A DNA stretch of 64,000 nucleotides from contig JAEURR010000008.1 of NCBI GenBank assembly GCA_016788115.1, positions 186,001-250,000 on the forward strand. Reading direction: 5' to 3'. Source of the DNA: Chthonomonas sp. (lineage in GTDB: Bacteria > Armatimonadota > Fimbriimonadia > Fimbriimonadales > Fimbriimonadaceae). The notes under the pieces were generated by a model, which made no database searches, was not told the DNA's origin, and saw only the letters and a list, made by a program, of their open reading frames with translations. Both the position numbers and the translations under genes were made by a program. This document shows positions 41,363-50,454 of this stretch, one piece after another (the stretch's first letter is position 1; each line of letters starts with the position of its first letter).

Positions 41363-44038
41363 CTAATGCGAGGTTTTTGGTTTCAGCAAAGGCAGGACCT
41401 CAAACGTGCCCTCGCACTTTTGCTTGCCCATCTCCAGTGTCACCGTATACTTGCCGGGCCGCACATAGAACTTCTGAATCCAAGGCTCCTCGCCTTTATC
41501 TGACACTCTCAACCACTCTTCAGGTTCCAAATCCCAGACAACTCTGTTGAAACCGGGGGCATTCGAGCCCGCCAGTTTCTTCTGAATCACTCCCTTCTCA
41601 TCCTTAATCGTTAGCTTCACTTCCTCATTGGCGTACGCCGAGATCCAGTAGCTGATCTTCAACCCCTGCGGTGGGTTCGCCGCACGGAACATCTTGTGTG
41701 TCCACGATCCAACAATCTCGAACGTGTACTTCGGTCTTGCAGGTGAGATGTTGAATAGGTGGATCGGCTTTGCCATCACTTCGGCGGCCAATTCGCTGAT
41801 CCACCGGGCATCGTCTAGGACGTAGATCGACCGCCCGTGCGTGCCCAAGACCAGATCGGACTCCCGCGCGTGCTGCTGGATGTCGTAGACGGGGACTGTG
41901 GGCAACGCCTTGCCGTTGAACTTGGTCCAGGTTGCTCCGGCATCTAGACTCAGGAACAAGGCACCCTCAGTCCCCACGTACAGGACATCCGGGTTGAACA
42001 AGTCCTCGCGAACGACCATCGCGCAGCGATTCTTTGGCAAATTGGCTGTGATGTCTTTCCAACTCTTCCCGAAATCGTGGCTCACGAGGACGCACGGCTC
42101 AAAGTCGTCCGTCCGGTGCCCATCGATGGACGCATAACAACGTCCACTCGTGTGCTTGCTCGCATGCAAGCGCGAGACGTACCGCCCGGACACCTGGTCG
42201 GGCGTCACATTCTCCCAAGACTTGCCGTCATCCCGAGTCAGCTGAATCAACCCGTCGTCGCTCCCCGCCCACAGCTCGCCCCGGCTCAACGGCGACTCTG
42301 TGAGCGAGACGACCGTGCAGAATGTTTCGGCGTTTGAGCCCTGGGTATCCATCCGCTCCGGATCGCGGGTCGTGAGGTCGGGGCTGATCCGCTCCCAGTC
42401 GTCCCCCCGCTTGGTGAGCTTGAAGACGTAGTTGCCCGCGTGATATACCACCGACGGGTCGTGAGTACTCACGAAGAACGGGGAGTTCCAGTTGTAGCGA
42501 ATTCTCGATTCTCCCTCGCGTGCCTCGGGAGCACACAGCTTCGTTTCGCCGGTGAAGAGGTCAAGTCGGGAGATGTTGCCGCCTTGCCATTCGGCGTAGA
42601 CGCTGTTGCTGTCGGTCGGATCAAAAGCGCAATGGAACCCGTCGCCCCAGAACACGTCGAGCCAATCGGCGTTGGTGATGCCCGTGTCGGGAATGCTGCG
42701 GGCATCGTTCTTCTTCTCGTTTCGGTTCGTCGCGCTTGGACCCAAGCACGTTCCGTTATCCTGAAGGCCGCCCATGACGCGATACGGCTCGGAATTATCG
42801 AGCGCGATGTTGTAGAACTGTCCGACTGCGATGGTGTTCAGGAAGTCCCAAGTCTTCCCTTTGTCCATACTCTGGTATGCGCCGCCGTCAGTACCGATGA
42901 TGAGATGATCTGGATCTGATGGATTCACCAAGATCGCGTGGTGGTCGGCGTGGAGGATGTCCGCGACTCCGCCACGGAAGGTGTCGCCGCCGTCATCGCT
43001 GACTTCGGTGGTCCACCCAAGCAGGTAAACCCGCTGGTCCGATTTCGGGTCGAACTTGATCTTGCTGAAGTAGAACGCGCGCGGAGACCGGACGCTGAGC
43101 TTGCGCCACGTCTCGCCGCCATCGTCGCTGCGAAAAACTCCGCCTCCGCGCATCCGATCGTCCCGAATGCTATTCGCCCCGCGCTCCGTGCTCTCGACCA
43201 CGGCGATCAGCTTCTTGGTATCGTCGGGGAAAATGTCCAGACCAATGCGTCCGGTCTGCGTGGGCAAACCACCTGAAAGTTTCTTCCAGGTCTTCCCCGC
43301 ATCGGTACTGCGGTAGATGCCGCCCTCCGGTCCGCCGCTCAGCATGCTCCAGGGCTTACGCAGGCGCATGTACATGGCTGCGTACACAACCTTCGGGTCG
43401 CTCGGGTCGAGGATGATGTCGCAGCATCCAGTCTTCTCGTCGATGTAGAGGACCCTTTCCCAGGTTGCACCGCCGTCGGTCGTCTTATAGACCCCTCGCT
43501 CGGGGTTGTACCCCCACAGATGCCCGAGCGCGGCCACGTAGCAGGTATCGGGGTCCTTCGGGTCGACCGCTATCCGCGGGATGTCGTGGGTCTGCTCCAG
43601 CCCTAAGTGCTTCCAAGTCTTCCCTTCGTCGGTGCTCCGGTAGACGCCGTTGCCCCAGCTGCTGCTATTCCGGCCATTCCCTTCACCGGTCCCCAGCCAG
43701 ATGATCTTCCCTTTGCCCTGCTTCGCGCGGTCTGCCTTGGAGACCGACTTTTCCCATCCTGCCCAACCATCGGGAGCATCGCAACAAACCACGCTGCCGA
43801 TGCTGCTGGTCTCCTGATCGTCGAACAGTGGCTCGAAGGTCGTACCCATATTGGCCGTACGCCACAGCCCACCGCTTGCGTACCCCACATAGAACGTCTT
43901 ATGATCACCCGGCTTGAAGCACATGTCGGCAATGCGCCCGCCCATGAACGCGGGGCCAATACTTCGCCAGGGGACGCGCTTGAGGTCGTCAGCGGTGAGA
44001 GCGCGAACGGGAGCGTCCGCCGGTTTCTTTGAGGCCAT
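41363..44038 (-). CDS. large BNR/sortilin-type beta-propeller protein
   Basis: 891 residues. Repeated Asp-box-like motifs of the S-x-D-x-G-x-T-W type are spread through the chain: GVYRSTDEGKTWKHL, VYKTTDGGATWERV, IYRSTDAGKTWKKL, VFRSDDGGETWRKL, AYQSMDKGKTWDFL, LVSHDFGKSWKDI, LFLSLDAGATWTKF. These form two beta-propellers like those in sortilin/VPS10 and bacterial BNR-repeat hydrolases. A beta-sandwich C-terminus (about 770-890) follows. No signal peptide is seen: it starts MASKKPADAPVRALTADDLK, and a TATACT box 6 bases before the ATG supports that start. Catalytic residues were not identified; possibly a binding protein. Confidence 0.8.
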   Translation of the reverse strand: MASKKPADAPVRALTADDLKRVPWRSIGPAFMGGRIADMCFKPGDHKTFYVGYASGGLWRTANMGTTFEPLFDDQETSSIGSVVCCDAPDGWAGWEKSVSKADRAKQGKGKIIWLGTGEGNGRNSSSWGNGVYRSTDEGKTWKHLGLEQTHDIPRIAVDPKDPDTCYVAALGHLWGYNPERGVYKTTDGGATWERVLYIDEKTGCCDIILDPSDPKVVYAAMYMRLRKPWSMLSGGPEGGIYRSTDAGKTWKKLSGGLPTQTGRIGLDIFPDDTKKLIAVVESTERGANSIRDDRMRGGGVFRSDDGGETWRKLSVRSPRAFYFSKIKFDPKSDQRVYLLGWTTEVSDDGGDTFRGGVADILHADHHAILVNPSDPDHLIIGTDGGAYQSMDKGKTWDFLNTIAVGQFYNIALDNSEPYRVMGGLQDNGTCLGPSATNRNEKKNDARSIPDTGITNADWLDVFWGDGFHCAFDPTDSNSVYAEWQGGNISRLDLFTGETKLCAPEAREGESRIRYNWNSPFFVSTHDPSVVYHAGNYVFKLTKRGDDWERISPDLTTRDPERMDTQGSNAETFCTVVSLTESPLSRGELWAGSDDGLIQLTRDDGKSWENVTPDQVSGRYVSRLHASKHTSGRCYASIDGHRTDDFEPCVLVSHDFGKSWKDITANLPKNRCAMVVREDLFNPDVLYVGTEGALFLSLDAGATWTKFNGKALPTVPVYDIQQHARESDLVLGTHGRSIYVLDDARWISELAAEVMAKPIHLFNISPARPKYTFEIVGSWTHKMFRAANPPQGLKISYWISAYANEEVKLTIKDEKGVIQKKLAGSNAPGFNRVVWDLEPEEWLRVSDKGEEPWIQKFYVRPGKYTVTLEMGKQKCEGTFEVLPLLKPKTSH

Positions 44039-44044
44039 TTGGCG

Positions 44045-44050
44045 AGTATA
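44045..44050 (-). promoter_or_regulatory. -10 box (TATACT) for the beta-propeller gene, leaderless arrangement
   Basis: The minus strand reads TATACT, CGCCAA, then the ATG at 44038. Six bases between box and start codon imply transcription starting at the ATG. Confidence 0.5.
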
Positions 44051-44111
44051 GCCAGGAAAATCCCGCCCGCATCAGCCTTTGACTCCAGGAATGTGGGCAA
44101 AATGGAGGTCT

Positions 44112-45779
44112 ATGTCTGCTGCGGTCGAGTCGTCAACCCCCAAAGAAGAGGTGTTCATCAAGCACCCGTGGGCGATTTTCCCTTTGCTCTACCTGATGCA
44201 AGCGATGCCCGTGCACATTGTCCAGGACGTCTCGACTCTGGTGTACAAGGACATGGGCCTCCCGAATGCGGAGATCGTCCGCTGGACGTCGCTCATCGCG
44301 CTGCCGTGGTCCATGCAGTTCTTGCTCGGGCCACTCGTTGACTTCAACGCGACCAAGCGCCGCTGGATCCTCGGCGCGCAAGCGATCATCTGTGGCTGTC
44401 TCATCTTGGCTGCGTTCATGCTCGGCATGAAGGAAGCGTTCCAATTCTCGCTGGCCGTCCTCGGCATCGCCGCAATCACCTCCGCGCTCTGCAACATCGC
44501 CACCGATGGCTTTTTCATCATCTCTCAGACCAAGACCCAGCAAACCGCCATGGCTGCGGTCCAGACAACCTTCTATCGGTTTGGCAGACTCCTAGTGACT
44601 TGGCTGATGGTCAAGACGGCTGGTGGCATGATAGAGAACGGAGCGCTTCCCGCGACCGCCTGGAAAAATGTCCTGATCGCCGCCGCAATCGCGTACTTCG
44701 TCGGGTACCTGATCAACCTCCGGCAGATCCCTGTAGTCCCCTCGGACGCTCCCAAAGAGCAGCTGGAGCCGGACCAAAACAAACGAAACATCAAGCGAGT
44801 CCTGCTCATCGTCCTCTCTGGCATCGGGAGCTACTTTGCCGCGAACGCCCTGGTACGACTGATCGCCCACGGCATCTTCCAATTGAAGGGAGGCGACCCC
44901 CAAGGGCCGTGGAAAGGTTGGATGCTTCAGAATCCGGTCGTCGACGGAAATGTCATGCCGGTCCGCTGGGGACCAGTTTTCTCGCCGTTCAGCCCGGTGA
45001 TGTCCGAGGTCGTACAGCTCGGCGTCTGTGCTGTCATCGCGGTGGTCGCGATCACGTGGGTGCGCAAGCTCCTTGTGAAGACCGAGATGGGCTTCGCGCT
45101 CAGTTCATTCTTCCAGCAGCCTGGCATCGCAGCGATCCTTGTGTTTGTCCTCTTCTACCGGTTCCCCGAGGCGATGGTCGGAAAGATGACGCCGCTCTTC
45201 TACAAGGACCCGATCACGGCTGGCGGACTCGCCCTGACCACCGAGAATGTCGGCGATATCAAAGGACTCTTCTCCGTGCTCGGCATCATTCTCGGTGGCA
45301 TTATTGGGGGTTGGGTGGTGCACAAACTCGGATTGCGTAAAGCGTTCTGGATCGTTGCCCTCGCGATGCACACTCCGAACCTGCTGTACATGTACTTGAG
45401 CTACAACGTCGGCACCTACCAATCGCTTGGCAGTATGACCCTACCGCTCATCGGTGTCCAAGTCTCCGAGAAGCTCGCTTGGCTCGTGGGGATCGAGCTC
45501 ATTGACCAAGCAGGGTACGGCATCGGCTACGCTGCATACTTCGTGTACCTGATGCAAGTGGCGCAACGAGGCAAGCACATCACTACCCACTATGCGATCG
45601 CCAGCGGCCTGGGTGCGCTGTGTATCGCGCTCGCAGGCATCCTGGGTGGCATCTTCCAGTCGAACTTCGGCTGGCACGGCTTCTTCTTCTCGGTGATTGT
45701 CTTGGGAGTACCTGCGCTCTGCACCCTCCTGATCATCCCGATGGACAAGACGACGGGCGCAGCTACAGCGAGCAGTTAG
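44112..45779 (+). CDS. major facilitator transporter of the AmpG / PAT type
   Basis: About 555 residues and roughly 12 membrane helices (e.g. WAIFPLLYLMQAMP, FQFSLAVLGIAAITSALC, VAITWV, AAILVFVLFYRFPEAM, VLGIILGGIIGGWVVH, FFFSVIVLGVPALCTLLII). The pattern YLMQAMPVHIVQDVSTLVYKDMGL and LLGPLVDFNATKRRW, and the second-half FYKDPITAGGLALTTENVGDIKG, resemble AmpG-like muropeptide permeases and acetyl-CoA-transporter-like PAT proteins. Start at 44112 is supported by GGAGGT three bases upstream; an ATG at 44091 is less likely. A muropeptide substrate would fit the cell-wall amidase encoded at 53026, but this is only inference. It ends with a 4-base overlap with the convergent lipoprotein gene. Confidence 0.83.
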   Translation: MSAAVESSTPKEEVFIKHPWAIFPLLYLMQAMPVHIVQDVSTLVYKDMGLPNAEIVRWTSLIALPWSMQFLLGPLVDFNATKRRWILGAQAIICGCLILAAFMLGMKEAFQFSLAVLGIAAITSALCNIATDGFFIISQTKTQQTAMAAVQTTFYRFGRLLVTWLMVKTAGGMIENGALPATAWKNVLIAAAIAYFVGYLINLRQIPVVPSDAPKEQLEPDQNKRNIKRVLLIVLSGIGSYFAANALVRLIAHGIFQLKGGDPQGPWKGWMLQNPVVDGNVMPVRWGPVFSPFSPVMSEVVQLGVCAVIAVVAITWVRKLLVKTEMGFALSSFFQQPGIAAILVFVLFYRFPEAMVGKMTPLFYKDPITAGGLALTTENVGDIKGLFSVLGIILGGIIGGWVVHKLGLRKAFWIVALAMHTPNLLYMYLSYNVGTYQSLGSMTLPLIGVQVSEKLAWLVGIELIDQAGYGIGYAAYFVYLMQVAQRGKHITTHYAIASGLGALCIALAGILGGIFQSNFGWHGFFFSVIVLGVPALCTLLIIPMDKTTGAATASS

Positions 45780-46888
45780 CGCTTCGGTGCAGGGCGTGTC
45801 ACTTTCGGTTTGGAAGTGGTCGCGCTCCTCACCGGCTGAGCCACTGGCGGCAAGATCGGTGCCCTCAGCTCGCCTATGGCGGCGATCTCAGACGCATCCT
45901 TCACGAGACGAGCGGTCGTCAGCTTGCCCACGAGTTCATCCCACTTCTCGGCACCCGTCGGCTTTACACCCTCGCCCACGGTGAGTTCGACGCTCGTCTT
46001 GGGCCCCAACGACTTTGGCACGAAGCTCGGCTCTAGAGTCACGGTCCGTGGCTCGGTACTGGTTGAGACGACCTTGCCACCAATCCATCCACCTTCGGGC
46101 GATCCAACCGCCACGACTCCTGCACGCTGGGTCGCCCGATCAAAGAGCAGGGCCACACGTGCATCCGCGTTCTTGTCGGGCAGTTCTTTGGCAAGCAGGC
46201 AGACATCCTTCGAGAGCATGGTCGGGTCTGTGATTTTCATCGTCACCGGGAAGCTCTCTTGCCGGTCAGCTTCGAGCGCATCGCGCACCGATCCTAGACC
46301 CATCGTTGGAGTCAGGCCGCCGCTCGGATCCGCAGCCGGCGCGAAGTTCAGCTCCAGCACCAGGGCGTCTTTGAAATCGCCGTTAGGGTCGAGGTTCGTC
46401 TTGAGCAAAACGTGGCCGCTCGAACCGTCCTTGGTCACATCTGAGAACGACTTCTTGACCGGATCCTCACCCACCGAATTGACCCAATAGTCGCCGCTCA
46501 GCTCGAACTGAGCCCGCACATAGCGAACTCCGCGGTCGGCCATCCCCAAGAAGACGAAGCGTCGCCCCTCAACGTCACGTAGCGAGGCCAGTCGCATCAA
46601 ACTATCCGGATCGAACCGCAGCAGCTGTTTCTGGGAATCAGACGACTGTAGCTCCGCTCCCCGCAAACTGCACCAGATGTCCTGGGTCAGCGTTTCCGGG
46701 CGTATGGTCAGAAGTACGGGCAATGTCCCCTTTTCTTGGTTGGCTGGGATCGTGCGGCTCGTTGCGGCAACCGGCTCCTTCCCCTGCAACGACCCACCCT
46801 GAAGTGGGCTCGAACTATTGGAGTTCCCTCCACAACCGGCAAGGACGGCGATGACGCTGGTGGCCAAAACGATAACGCGGTTTCGCAT
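45776..46888 (-). CDS. lipoprotein of unknown function
   Basis: 370 residues. Signal MRNRVIVLATSVIAVLAGCGGNSNSSS with lipobox V-L-A-G-C (Cys about 19) and a Ser/Asn/Gly linker. The mature chain shows two related stretches: LPVLLTIRPETLTQDIWCSLRGAEL (about 56-80) and FPVTMKITDPTMLSKDVCLLAKEL (about 209-232), suggesting an internal duplication of a beta domain. A basic Pro-rich tail (TTSKPKVTRPAPKR) ends it. No family recognised. The gene lies between convergent transporter and metH genes and has 40 bases to the latter. Confidence 0.7.
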   Translation of the reverse strand: MRNRVIVLATSVIAVLAGCGGNSNSSSPLQGGSLQGKEPVAATSRTIPANQEKGTLPVLLTIRPETLTQDIWCSLRGAELQSSDSQKQLLRFDPDSLMRLASLRDVEGRRFVFLGMADRGVRYVRAQFELSGDYWVNSVGEDPVKKSFSDVTKDGSSGHVLLKTNLDPNGDFKDALVLELNFAPAADPSGGLTPTMGLGSVRDALEADRQESFPVTMKITDPTMLSKDVCLLAKELPDKNADARVALLFDRATQRAGVVAVGSPEGGWIGGKVVSTSTEPRTVTLEPSFVPKSLGPKTSVELTVGEGVKPTGAEKWDELVGKLTTARLVKDASEIAAIGELRAPILPPVAQPVRSATTSKPKVTRPAPKR

Positions 46889-46928
46889 GGTGTCTATTCT
46901 CTAGGACGCACGGCAGCGGCGCCGGTCG

Positions 46929-48608
46929 TCATCGGATGTTGAAATACTTGGCTTCAGGGTGGTGCACCACAATGGCGCTGGTCGATTGTTCCGGAATGAT
47001 CATGAACTCTTCTGAGAGCTCGAGCCCGATATCCGCCGGTTCGAGTAACTCAAACAACTTCGTCTGATCTTCCAGGTTTGGACATGCCGGGTAGCCAAAT
47101 GAGTACCGCGCCCCGCGATACTTCGCACTGAAAAGGAGTCTGAGCTGATCCGGCTCCTGGTCATCGATGCCCATCTCTCGCCGGACCTGCCGGTGCCAAT
47201 ACTCTGCGAGGGCCTCGGCGGTCTCCACACCCATCCCGTGGGTGAACAGGTACTCCTGGTAATCGCCGCCGTGGAACAGCGAACGCTCGTACTCCGAGAT
47301 TTCACTCCCGACGGTCACGATCTGGAATCCAACGACATCGGGTTCGCCTCCCAACGGCTTAAAGAAGTCGCTCAGACAGCTCCGTCGCCCTTCGAGCTGC
47401 CGCGGGAACCGGAAGCGCAAGCGCTCCGTCCTCGCGTCTTCGTGAAGAATGACAAGGTCATTCCCCTCCGAGCCGCACCAGAAGTAGCCCCATTTCACCT
47501 TGGGGTGCATACGCCGCGCCAGGCTGCGCTGCAAACGCTCGAAGATGGGCTGAGCGTTCTCTTCAAGCCAAGCGGTGAACGCAGGGTTGTCCATCGACTC
47601 CTGCCGTTTGAACTGCCACTGCCCGCGGAAGAGCGCGATGGTGTTGATGTACCGGTACAACTCGAAGATGTCGAACTTCTCGTGCTTCCGCCAACCGTAG
47701 AACGGCAACTTCGGCGGGGCAATGTCCTTCGTCACGTCCGAGATCACTCCGTCAAAGACGTAGTGCGCAGTGTCCGCACCGTCCACTCGATGGGAGCGCA
47801 CTCTGCGCTCCAGCGGTTCATCGAGGTCCTGGACCTCGGGGGCCGGAGCCGTCTCGGTGCAAAGCTCACCCATGAGCCGAAGCCCCTCAAACGCGTCCTG
47901 CGCATAGTAGACTCTGCCTCGGTACAACTCCCGCAGATCCTGCTCGACGTAGGCCCGTGTGAGCGCCGCACCGCCAAGGATCACCGGAATCCGCTCAAGC
48001 TTGCGATCGTTCATCTCCAGCAGGTTGTCCCGCATGATCAGCGTGCTCTTGACCAGCAGCCCGCTCAGTCCGATCACCTGACACTTGTTCTGCTGGAACT
48101 GCTCAAGGATCGTATTGATCGGCTGTTTGATGCCAATGTTCACGACGCGATAGCCGTTGTTGCTGAGGATGATGTCGACGAGGTTCTTGCCGATGTCGTG
48201 CACATCGCCCGAGACCGTCGCCAACAGAATTGAGCCCTTCTCACTCCCTTCGACTCGCTCCATCATCGGCTCAAGGTAGCGAACCGCGCTCTTCATCACC
48301 TCGGCGCTCTGGAGGACGAATGGAAGCTGCATTTTCCCCACCCCAAACAGCTCACCGACCGTCTTCATCCCTTCTAGCAGGATGTCGTTGATGATCTGCA
48401 GCGGCGTGTACTGAGTGAGCGCATCGTCGATGTGCGACTCCAGCTGACGCTTGATCCCATCGACGATGTGCTTCTGGAGGACTTCTTCCTCCGAGAGCCC
48501 CTCGAACGGGTTCGCCGAGTTGTCCTGCGCCTTGACGTTTTCGAACCGCGCCATCAATTCGATGAGCGGATCATAGGAAACGGTGCGATCTTTGGGTGTC
48601 TCGGTCAT
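46929..48608 (-). CDS. metH: methionine synthase C-terminal half: B12-binding and activation domains only
   Basis: 559 residues. An N-terminal helical cap (about 45-118), the cobalamin domain with GDVHDIGKN (134-142; His137 would be the lower cobalt ligand), GLSGLLVKST (180-189) and LGGAALTRAYVE, then an activation domain with RYSFGYPACPN (about 506-516), the SAM-binding RxxxGYPACP. The homocysteine- and folate-binding modules of full-length MetH are absent, and not encoded upstream, so they must come from a separate protein. Split arrangements of this kind are known in other phyla. The ATG at 48608 has no ribosome-binding site. It lies 135 bases downstream of etfA, behind a structured leader. 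Confidence 0.9.
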   Translation of the reverse strand: MTETPKDRTVSYDPLIELMARFENVKAQDNSANPFEGLSEEEVLQKHIVDGIKRQLESHIDDALTQYTPLQIINDILLEGMKTVGELFGVGKMQLPFVLQSAEVMKSAVRYLEPMMERVEGSEKGSILLATVSGDVHDIGKNLVDIILSNNGYRVVNIGIKQPINTILEQFQQNKCQVIGLSGLLVKSTLIMRDNLLEMNDRKLERIPVILGGAALTRAYVEQDLRELYRGRVYYAQDAFEGLRLMGELCTETAPAPEVQDLDEPLERRVRSHRVDGADTAHYVFDGVISDVTKDIAPPKLPFYGWRKHEKFDIFELYRYINTIALFRGQWQFKRQESMDNPAFTAWLEENAQPIFERLQRSLARRMHPKVKWGYFWCGSEGNDLVILHEDARTERLRFRFPRQLEGRRSCLSDFFKPLGGEPDVVGFQIVTVGSEISEYERSLFHGGDYQEYLFTHGMGVETAEALAEYWHRQVRREMGIDDQEPDQLRLLFSAKYRGARYSFGYPACPNLEDQTKLFELLEPADIGLELSEEFMIIPEQSTSAIVVHHPEAKYFNIR

Positions 48609-48638
48609 AAAGTCATTACGCGCTACAAATAAATATCT

Positions 48639-48717
48639 AGTTGTCTTGAGGAAAAATCGCGTTTGAAGGTCTGCCGGTCACTCTTGCTCTCCCCTTGACA
48701 ACTGGCTCAGACCTTCA
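48639..48717 (-). promoter_or_regulatory. candidate cis-regulatory RNA, pseudoknot-capable leader of metH
   Basis: In RNA order, TGAAGGTCTG (48717-48708) pairs perfectly with CAGACCTTCA (48673-48664). AGTTGTC (48703-48697), inside that loop, pairs perfectly with GACAACT (48645-48639) downstream. The two helices interleave, the topology of an H-type pseudoknot, or are mutually exclusive. A TTTTT follows the first helix (about 48656-48652), so termination control is possible. It does not match the cobalamin or SAM-I consensus I know. It could also be simply the etfBA terminator. Confidence 0.45.
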
Positions 48718-48743
48718 GTTGGTTCATCCAACCTGCGAGAGCC

Positions 48744-49637
48744 TTATCTCAGTTTCGACTGTATTTCTGGCAGCGCCGTGTACAAGTCCTGCACAAGGCC
48801 GAAATCGGCCACCTCGAAAATCGGCGCATTCGCATCGGTGTTGATCGCAACGATGATTTTGCTGTCCTTGATTCCCGCCATGTGCTGCGTGCTTCCGGAG
48901 ACTCCTGCGGCGATGTACAGATCCGGTGCGACAATCTTGCCCGTCTGGCCCACCTGCAGCTCATTCGCGGCAATGCCGCTGTCAACCGCGGCTCGGGTTG
49001 CCCCCGCTGCCCCGTGCAGCGCGTCAGCAAGCCCACCGATGACTTGTTCAAACGTCGCTGCGTCCCTCAGCGGACGACCACCGCTCACGATGATCTTGGC
49101 CTGCGAAAGGTCCGGACGACCACCTCGGCGCTGAGCTGCCTGAGTAATGACCGTCTTCCCCGATCCGCTGAACGCTACGGCTTCCGCCGGGGTCGTGCCC
49201 GATGGCTCATCAAGCTTGGAGAACCCGCTCGGTCGGAAAGTCATGAGCGTGAGCGGCGAATTGACTTCGACGGTCTCGATCAAGCTTCCCGCGACAATCG
49301 GGCGACGAAAACGGTGCGGGCCTTCGATTCCGATCACGTCCGTGACCATCGGTGCATCCACCAGACCAGCGAGTCGCGCAAAAGTGTCCTTTGCGGCCAT
49401 GGACGAAACTGCCGCGACATGCGTGTAACCCGCCGTGTACCCGGCGATCGATGCGGCTGCCGCGTCGGGTGGCACTGAGCCCCCCTGTGCAAACGTCATA
49501 ACCCGGCCCGCCGAAGTCACTGGGGCGCTCGAGCCGGACAGGAGCAGTGCGTCAAACTCGCACCCCATGGCCTGGATGAAACCGCCCGCGAGCGAGAGTT
49601 CATCCGCCGAAAATCCGATCAGCAGTAGCTTGGACAT
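48744..49637 (-). CDS. etfA: electron transfer flavoprotein, alpha subunit
   Basis: Passes electrons from acyl-CoA and related dehydrogenases toward the quinone pool. 297 residues. The C-terminal FAD domain shows IIVSGGRPLRDAATFEQVIGGLADALHGAAGATRAAVDSG, then QVGQTGKIVAPDLYIAAGVSGSTQHMAGIKDSKIIVAINTDANAPIFEVADFGLVQDLYTALPEI, the standard EtfA block (about 178-290), usually holding the FAD site. The ATG overlaps the etfB stop as TAATG. With the FadN-like enzyme and proline dehydrogenase in this window it fits an oxidative, menaquinone-linked metabolism. Confidence 0.96.
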   Translation of the reverse strand: MSKLLLIGFSADELSLAGGFIQAMGCEFDALLLSGSSAPVTSAGRVMTFAQGGSVPPDAAAASIAGYTAGYTHVAAVSSMAAKDTFARLAGLVDAPMVTDVIGIEGPHRFRRPIVAGSLIETVEVNSPLTLMTFRPSGFSKLDEPSGTTPAEAVAFSGSGKTVITQAAQRRGGRPDLSQAKIIVSGGRPLRDAATFEQVIGGLADALHGAAGATRAAVDSGIAANELQVGQTGKIVAPDLYIAAGVSGSTQHMAGIKDSKIIVAINTDANAPIFEVADFGLVQDLYTALPEIQSKLR

Positions 49638-50377
49638 TAGTTCAGCACTCCTTTGTCGCGCAAAGCGGTTACCAGTGAATCGACTGAATCCACTCGCTGG
49701 CCGGCACCCCGCGGCGCAACCGCTGAGACAGCGACGGTCTTCACCCGGGCACTGTCAGAGTTACTGCTCGCCACCTTTGCCAACGGTTTGGAGCGGGCCT
49801 TGACGATGCCCGGCAAGGCGATGTACCTCGGCTCGTTCAATCGCAGGTCCGCGGTGATCAGGCAAGGCAGCGGCATTTGGACGGTCTCTTCGCCGAGGTC
49901 GGTCTCGCGCGTGACCGTTGCTGTCCCACCCTCGATCGAAATCTTGCTGGCAAACGAGGCGTGCGGCCAATCGAGCATCGCGGCGAGGGTCGGGCCAACT
50001 TGGCTGTTGTCCCCGTCCGTACTCTGCTTCCCCATCAGAATCAAGTTTGGCGACTCGGTCGCCACCACTGCCTTGAGCTCCCGCGCGATGATGCCGGGGT
50101 CGGTGTCTCCGGTCTTCTCGACGAGGATCGCTCGGTCCGCGCCGATCGCGAGCGCCTTGCGCAGCTGTTCTTCGACCTCACCGCCTCCGACACTCACCAC
50201 GACGACTTCGGCCGAAGGGTCCTTCTCTTTCATTCGCACGGCCTCTTCGACCGCGATCTCATCGAAAGGGTTGATGTCGAACTTCACCCCGGTTGTCTCG
50301 ATGGACTGTCCGTCACCCGATGGGCGGACTTTGGCGTAAGGGTCAATGACTCGCTTGATGGGTACAAGAATCTTCAT
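49637..50377 (-). CDS. etfB: electron transfer flavoprotein, beta subunit
   Basis: Partner of EtfA; binds AMP. About 246 residues from the ATG at 50377 (MKILVPIKRVIDPYAKVRPSGDG); an upstream GTG would add 12 residues unlike the family. Signature elements: NPFDEIAVEEAVRMKEKDPSAEVVVVSVG (about 35-63), GADRAILVEKTGDTDP, and the AMP-binding GKQSTDGDNSQVGPTLAAMLDWPHASF (about 116-142). Complete. The preceding hairpin at 50402-50423 may end the GH20 transcript. Confidence 0.96.
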   Translation of the reverse strand: MKILVPIKRVIDPYAKVRPSGDGQSIETTGVKFDINPFDEIAVEEAVRMKEKDPSAEVVVVSVGGGEVEEQLRKALAIGADRAILVEKTGDTDPGIIARELKAVVATESPNLILMGKQSTDGDNSQVGPTLAAMLDWPHASFASKISIEGGTATVTRETDLGEETVQMPLPCLITADLRLNEPRYIALPGIVKARSKPLAKVASSNSDSARVKTVAVSAVAPRGAGQRVDSVDSLVTALRDKGVLN

Positions 50378-50401
50378 AGGGCTTGGCGCTCTGGTGTCCC
50401 G

Positions 50402-50423
50402 AGGGGCACGCAATAATGCCCCT
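50402..50423. terminator. hairpin between the GH20 gene and etfB
   Basis: AGGGGCA and TGCCCCT form a perfect 7-bp stem with an 8-base loop, downstream of the GH20 stop and upstream of etfB on the same strand. No T-run follows, so an etfB leader element is an alternative. Confidence 0.4.
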
Positions 50424-50454
50424 AAGGATACTTGAGCGCACCTCTGATTCGCTC

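Noticed and set aside
46736-46942. Short plus-strand frame (68 codons) opposite the lipoprotein start
   Set aside because: No ribosome-binding site, no domain-like sequence, and it overlaps the signal peptide region of the well-formed lipoprotein gene.
47193-48233. Plus-strand open frame of 346 codons opposite metH
   Set aside because: Long, but it is the complement of the well-supported metH sequence and its translation looks like the reverse of a coding region.
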